Origin: Natrinema hispanicum
Lineage (GTDB): Archaea > Halobacteriota > Halobacteria > Halobacteriales > Natrialbaceae
Direction: 5' to 3'
Length of the DNA: 64,000 bases
NCBI RefSeq assembly: GCF_004217335.1
Contig: NZ_SHMP01000008.1
Location: 153,816 to 217,815, forward strand
In this document: piece after piece, positions 60,090-64,000 of the stretch
Layout of the letters: the number at the start of each line of letters is the position of its first letter
Numbering within the stretch: position 1 is the stretch's first letter
Made by a program: the position numbers and the translations under genes
Notes under the pieces: model-generated
Told to the model about the DNA's origin: nothing
Database searches by the model: none
The model's input: only the letters and a program-made list of their open reading frames with translations

Positions 60090-60605
60090 TTACGCCGACT
60101 CAGGCTCCGCCGTCGGAATCGGCTCCTCGATCCACTCGCTGTAGAACGTCTCGATGTCGGGCTCGAATTCGTGGATGAGCGGGTAGCCCGGCATGACGTT
60201 CGTCACCTCGAGCAGCGTGTTACAGCCCGGACAGAAGAACTCCCGCAGCTCCATGTAATCGGGATGCGGGTGCATGTCTTCGGGATAGATCTCGAGGTAT
60301 TCCTCCTCGGAGTCGCGGACGTTGATCAGCGCATCCATCTTCCAGTTCTCGTCGTGTTCACAGAACTCGTGGCCGCAGTCGCACTTGATGACCCAGCGGC
60401 CGTCCGGTTTCGCGACCACGTACAGGTGGTCCGCGTAGGGGATGATGATCGGGTCGTCCCAGTCGACCCGTTCCTGTAAGACATCACGGACCTGCTGGAA
60501 GCGGTCCGCGTCCTTGAAGTCGCTCATCATGTCGTGCAGCTGATTCCACTCTAAGTTGTCGTCGACCAAGTCCTCGATGTGTTCGCGTGGGTAGGATTCT
60601 GGCAT
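60090..60605 (-). CDS. acxC: Acetone carboxylase gamma subunit
   Basis: A 171-residue protein. Two metal-binding clusters are visible: Cys75-Asp-Cys77-Gly-His79-Glu-Phe-Cys82-Glu-His and Cys125-Pro-Gly-Cys128. The segments Met-Glu-Leu-Arg-Glu-Phe-Phe-Cys-Pro-Gly-Cys and Pro-Gly-Tyr-Pro-Leu-Ile-His-Glu-Phe match the acetone carboxylase gamma (AcxC) family from memory. The gamma subunit is the hallmark that separates acetone carboxylase from plain hydantoinases and oxoprolinases. It is 16 bases after the alpha gene, in an alpha-beta-gamma enzyme that makes acetoacetate from acetone, bicarbonate and ATP. Confidence 0.85.
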   Translation of the reverse strand: MPESYPREHIEDLVDDNLEWNQLHDMMSDFKDADRFQQVRDVLQERVDWDDPIIIPYADHLYVVAKPDGRWVIKCDCGHEFCEHDENWKMDALINVRDSEEEYLEIYPEDMHPHPDYMELREFFCPGCNTLLEVTNVMPGYPLIHEFEPDIETFYSEWIEEPIPTAEPESA

Positions 60606-60621
60606 TGGTAGTCACCTCGTA

Positions 60622-63144
60622 TTAGTCGTCGTCCGTTGCTGGTTCCGCAGTCATGTCACTGAACGATGCATCGGGTGTCGGCAGGTCCTGAATCGTCCGG
60701 TCGGCCGTCCAGGTGTAGGGCACTTCCGGTTCATCGTCGCGGCCGACGCCGAGCCACGTCTCATGGCCCTTCGTCGGGTTGTCCCACTTCTGTTTGAGAC
60801 CGGTCTTGAATCGGTTCTCGAGGGATTTCTCCGCCTTCTCGCTCAGCGCGAATTCGAAGTCCTCGGGCAGGTCCCAGAACTCGTGGTAGAACTCGGCGAA
60901 CTGCTTGCTCATCCGCATGCTGCTCTCGTAGGTCTTCTTGACGTCGTCGATGAGGTCCTTCTCAGTGCGGATTCGCTCGCGTTGCTCCTCGTACCACTCC
61001 GTGACTGGCTTGGCCGTCTCGGCGCGTTCTTGCATCCGCTCTTCACGCAGTTCCTCGGTCGCCTCCGCATCGAGTTCCCACTCGCCCTGAACGGCGGAGT
61101 TGTGCTTTGCCTCGTCGTTGACTTTCTCGACGACGACGGCGTAGGCGTCCTTGGCGTGGCGTGGGAGCACGTAGCCGTCGTGGATGTCCGCAACGACGTC
61201 CTCGGGATCGCGCTCGAGGGGATCGCCCAGTCCCGAGCCACCGCGGAGGTAGTTCAGGTACATGTCGTAGTCGTCGAACTCCTTGGGCGTGCTGATCCCC
61301 TCCGGCCGGCGGGTGATGTCGCCGTTGATCTTCGACTCGAAGTCGCCGCTTTCGGGATCGAGGTCGTGCTGTGGGTAGTCGTCCTGGTTCTCGAAGCGCT
61401 CCTCGAGATCGGTGTTCTGGGCATTGAGGATGTAGCCCGACGCAGCGGGGTAGCCACCGAAGAGGCCGCCGTCGCTGGTCATGTAGCCGTTGCCCATCTC
61501 GTAGAGCAACCACCTGCTGACGTCTTTGACCGTCCGCATGGATTCGAAGCCGGCACCACCTGCACGACGACCCGCGCCGCCAGTGTTGGGCTTGACGGCC
61601 CGTCCGAGGAACGGCAGCGGCTCGGTCATCTCCCAAACCTCGGCGTCGCCCATGTCGCCTTCGGGGTTCCAGATGGCCGCGGCGTGGGGCTCGCCGTCTT
61701 CGACGTATCGAGCGCCGACACCCTCGCAGGCCGACTCGAAGGAGTTGACGGCGTGCAGTTTGTCGAACTGGTCGATCCCGCCGCCCTGCAGCCAGTTCGA
61801 GGTGTTGGCGTTCCCGGCGTTGATCTCTTCCCAGAACCCTCTCGAGTAGTAGCCCCGCGAGAGGTGTTGCCAGAGTGGGGCCCACGCCGACACGAGGAAG
61901 TGCCAGGCGTAGGCGTGGGCCGTCTCCGTGTTCTGGGTGTTAGCCCACGAGCCGACCGGCAGGTGGAAGTCACAGCTGTAGTACGCGCCGTCGTTGACGT
62001 TCGAGTTCGGGATCACCGTCTGGGTGAGCATCACCCAGATGCCGCCCTGAATTGCCGCAGGCGTGCAGTTGTACGGATGCCAGCCCCACTTGTTCGCGCC
62101 CTCGAAGGACACCTGAAACGAGCCGTCTTCCCGGACGTGCAGTTCCGAGGGGGCGTGCATGAGGTGGTTTTCGTTCGCGTACGCACGGGTCAGGTTCTCC
62201 TGGCCCTCGTAGAGGGCGTCAACGAACGAGGCACCGCGATAGGTACCGGGAAGCATCGTTTTCTTGATGCGGTTCCGGAAGCCCCGGCGGCCGTCCTCGA
62301 TTGCTTCCCGCGAGAGCTGTTTGAACTGCTCGACGCCGTACTCGTTGATGATGTCTTTGACCGCATCGCGGATCATCAGACAGCCAGTCATCCGCGTCCG
62401 CTCGTCGAGTTTCAGGAAGTCAGGCGTTCGCGTCTTGTCCGGGTAATCTTTCTTCCAGGAGTTGAACAGTTTGAGATCCTCGCCGACCTTGCGGGCCGTG
62501 TAGTAGGCACCGTCACCGAAGCGCGAGGCCTGCGAGACGTTCATGCTCCCCGGGCCGATCGCGCCGGTGTCGATGACGTGATTGACGCCGCCGGCCCAGG
62601 CGACGAGCTCCCCGTCGTGGAAGATGGGGATGAGCGTCATGATGTCGCACGCGTGGACGTCACCGACGTGGGTGTCGTTGTTCACGAAGATATCGCCGGG
62701 CTCGATGCCGGGACTTTCCTCGTAATCGTGGTTGATCATGTACTTGATCGCCTCGCTCATCGTGTGGATATGCACGATGATCCCCGTCGAGACGGCGATC
62801 GAGTCGCCCTCCGGGGTGAAGAGGCCGTAGCAGAGTTCACCCTCCTGCTCGACGATCGGCGTCGCCGCGACCTCCTTCGAGGTTTCACGGGCGTTCACGA
62901 GGTCGCCACGGAGCTGGGCGAACATCTGCTCGTACTCGATCGGGTTGTCCTGTTTCAGCTCGAGCTTCTCGAAGCCGGCGTAGTGGCCCGTCCCTTCAGT
63001 CTTCTCCTCGAGGGCTTCGAACTGCTCGCGAAGCGTCTGGCCATCCCAGCCGATGCCGACACCCTCCTGTTGTTGTTCTCGAACCGTTTCCTTCTCGCGT
63101 CGCATCCGGGGGAAGCTTTCCCCCTCGTCTGGTTCCGTGCTCAT
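60622..63144 (-). CDS. acxB: Acetone carboxylase alpha subunit (hydantoinase B family)
   Basis: An 840-residue hydantoinase B-type protein. The probable metal site is Asn156-Asp157-Thr-His159-Val-Gly-Asp162-Val-His164-Ala-Cys-Asp167. The Xanthobacter acetone carboxylase alpha subunit (about 775 aa) uses an equivalent cluster of His and Asp for Mn. The roughly 65 extra residues here are at the N-terminus (basic/acidic linker) and in the charged C-terminal helix. It lies between the beta and gamma genes. A paralogue at 54145-56652 is very similar. Assignment as acetone rather than acetophenone carboxylase rests mainly on the gamma subunit. Confidence 0.85.
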   Translation of the reverse strand: MSTEPDEGESFPRMRREKETVREQQQEGVGIGWDGQTLREQFEALEEKTEGTGHYAGFEKLELKQDNPIEYEQMFAQLRGDLVNARETSKEVAATPIVEQEGELCYGLFTPEGDSIAVSTGIIVHIHTMSEAIKYMINHDYEESPGIEPGDIFVNNDTHVGDVHACDIMTLIPIFHDGELVAWAGGVNHVIDTGAIGPGSMNVSQASRFGDGAYYTARKVGEDLKLFNSWKKDYPDKTRTPDFLKLDERTRMTGCLMIRDAVKDIINEYGVEQFKQLSREAIEDGRRGFRNRIKKTMLPGTYRGASFVDALYEGQENLTRAYANENHLMHAPSELHVREDGSFQVSFEGANKWGWHPYNCTPAAIQGGIWVMLTQTVIPNSNVNDGAYYSCDFHLPVGSWANTQNTETAHAYAWHFLVSAWAPLWQHLSRGYYSRGFWEEINAGNANTSNWLQGGGIDQFDKLHAVNSFESACEGVGARYVEDGEPHAAAIWNPEGDMGDAEVWEMTEPLPFLGRAVKPNTGGAGRRAGGAGFESMRTVKDVSRWLLYEMGNGYMTSDGGLFGGYPAASGYILNAQNTDLEERFENQDDYPQHDLDPESGDFESKINGDITRRPEGISTPKEFDDYDMYLNYLRGGSGLGDPLERDPEDVVADIHDGYVLPRHAKDAYAVVVEKVNDEAKHNSAVQGEWELDAEATEELREERMQERAETAKPVTEWYEEQRERIRTEKDLIDDVKKTYESSMRMSKQFAEFYHEFWDLPEDFEFALSEKAEKSLENRFKTGLKQKWDNPTKGHETWLGVGRDDEPEVPYTWTADRTIQDLPTPDASFSDMTAEPATDDD

Positions 63145-63282
63145 GGTGTATTGGATTCGTCACATCTGTTCAGAGCCAGATGCGGGCTCGTACAGTGCAC
63201 CTGCCACACCGGTCGACCGACCGCGAAAGCGGCGGTCACGGAGACGGGCAGATGCATCTCCGTACGAAAGCGGTTTGCCGCG

Positions 63283-64000
63283 CTATTCGGTCGTGGTGAG
63301 GTGGTGGACACGGTGTTCGTCTAACCGGGTCTCACAATCCGGTGGCAACGCGTAGGTTGTGGCAGCGCCCTCGAGGATCGCTGGGCCGCTGAGTTCGTTG
63401 CCGGGCTGGAGCGCGTGGAGGTCGTAGATCTCCGTGTCTAGCCACTCGCCGTCCCAGTAGGCCTCTCGGGTATCTTTGTAGGCGTCTGCAGGCGGCTCCG
63501 GTCCCTGGAGCTCCTCTGTGGGGATCTCTGGCTTGACGACGTCCCGGACACCGCGAACGGACGCTTGCGTGACGGTGTGTCCGAGTTCCGGCGACCGTGC
63601 CTCTTCGGAGTACTGCCGGCGGTATCCCTCTTCGAACGTGTCCAGCAGTTGCTCGAGTTTCTCCGGCGAGTCGACGCGCCCGACCGGGGACTCGATGTCG
63701 ATACTGTTGAGCTGGCCCTGGTACTGGCCGAGGATGTTGTACTGGAACTCGATCTCGTCGCGGCCGATATTGCTGTTCTCGAACTCGTTTTCGACCTTCT
63801 GCTCGAGGTTCGTCCAGACCTCCGTCAGCGCCTCGCCCGCGGTCGCCGCTGCCTCCTCCATCGAGAGGTCCGGATCGATGTCGATACTGGTCGTCTGGTC
63901 GTAGCGGTATTCGTAATCCGCTGCGCCACAGCCAAACGCCGAGAACCCGGCTGCCCACTCGGGAATGAGTACCTCGTCGAAGCCGAGGTCTTTGGTGTAT
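63283..64000 (-). CDS. acxA: Acetone carboxylase beta subunit (hydantoinase A family), C-terminal part
   Basis: The gene enters from the right edge. About 238 C-terminal residues are visible, beginning Tyr-Thr-Lys-Asp-Leu-Gly-Phe-Asp-Glu-Val. Ile-Pro-Glu-Trp-Ala-Ala-Gly-Phe-Ser-Ala-Phe-Gly is a hydantoinase A/AcxA-type segment near the C-terminus of the ATPase core. The last residues (Gly-Pro-Ala-Ile-Leu-Glu-Gly-Ala-Ala-Thr-Thr-Tyr-Ala-Leu-Pro) fit the C-terminal domain. In the complex the beta subunit carries the ATPase site for ketone phosphorylation. 138 bases separate it from the alpha gene, with no gene between. Confidence 0.85.
   Translation of the reverse strand, partial: YTKDLGFDEVLIPEWAAGFSAFGCGAADYEYRYDQTTSIDIDPDLSMEEAAATAGEALTEVWTNLEQKVENEFENSNIGRDEIEFQYNILGQYQGQLNSIDIESPVGRVDSPEKLEQLLDTFEEGYRRQYSEEARSPELGHTVTQASVRGVRDVVKPEIPTEELQGPEPPADAYKDTREAYWDGEWLDTEIYDLHALQPGNELSGPAILEGAATTYALPPDCETRLDEHRVHHLTTTE

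Noticed and set aside
60763..63324. An 853-residue plus-strand open frame
   Set aside because: Antisense shadow of the acetone-carboxylase alpha gene; the minus-strand protein has clear motifs and a paralogue.

Overview
The window reads as chromosome of a haloarchaeon (class Halobacteria). The evidence is high GC with many CTCGAG words, very acidic proteins, Tat-type (twin-arginine) lipoprotein signals on binding proteins, short or absent 5' leaders behind TATA-like boxes, bacterio-opsin-activator-type and DUF7344-type regulators, and families such as Tfx, ADP-forming acyl-CoA synthetase, DUF1059, DUF6360 and DUF7511. I cannot name genus or species. No tRNA, rRNA or CRISPR array was seen.

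Layout. 1-6.8 kb: a transposase tail, an archaeal lysyl oxidase, a zinc-ribbon microprotein, a tungstate/molybdate transporter (wtpABC-like) divergent from a Tfx regulator across a palindromic intergenic region, a hairpin-rich non-coding stretch, and a VapBC-type toxin-antitoxin pair with a TGTGCA operator. 6.9-18 kb: a zinc alcohol dehydrogenase, a SugE/Gdx exporter, an Lrp regulator and a catabolic operon (two enoyl-CoA hydratases, ADP-forming acyl-CoA synthetase, carbon-nitrogen hydrolase), divergent from a complete spermidine/putrescine-type ABC transporter. 18-27.6 kb: a sirohaem nitrite/sulfite reductase with DUF6360, an acyl-CoA ligase, a DUF6544/6920 protein, a PadR regulator, a SulP permease and a NosL-like protein. 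28-34.7 kb: a co-directional block of a pentapeptide-repeat/K+-channel fusion, a beta-rich zinc-ribbon protein, a DUF2617 protein, a membrane-fused spermidine-synthase-like enzyme and a Tat lipoprotein.

35-41.9 kb: a frameshifted flavoprotein pseudogene, a response regulator and a PAS histidine kinase, then a patch of very small proteins including a frameshifted ribbon-helix-helix gene. 42-46.9 kb: a zinc locus with a ZnuA-like binding protein, a DUF7511-like protein, a truncated ZnuC, a FAD protein, a HEAT-like protein and a CobW/COG0523 GTPase. 47-50.3 kb: a thiamin-salvage operon (two TenA proteins, a sodium:solute symporter, a 41-residue membrane protein). 50-53.6 kb: OsmC, glycerophosphodiester phosphodiesterase and a CPBP-family membrane protein. 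54-64 kb: an acetone-carboxylase-type operon (beta cut by the window edge, alpha, gamma, acyl-CoA ligase, VOC protein), followed by a bacterio-opsin-activator-type regulator, a Usp-like protein and a second, orphan alpha paralogue.

The two most unusual items are the 28-34.7 kb block (polyamine-synthase-like membrane enzyme next to a pentapeptide/K+-channel fusion) and the duplicated acetone-carboxylase alpha subunit with its own regulator. A third is a 77-bp intergenic repeat present twice, whose hairpin is preserved by compensatory base changes.
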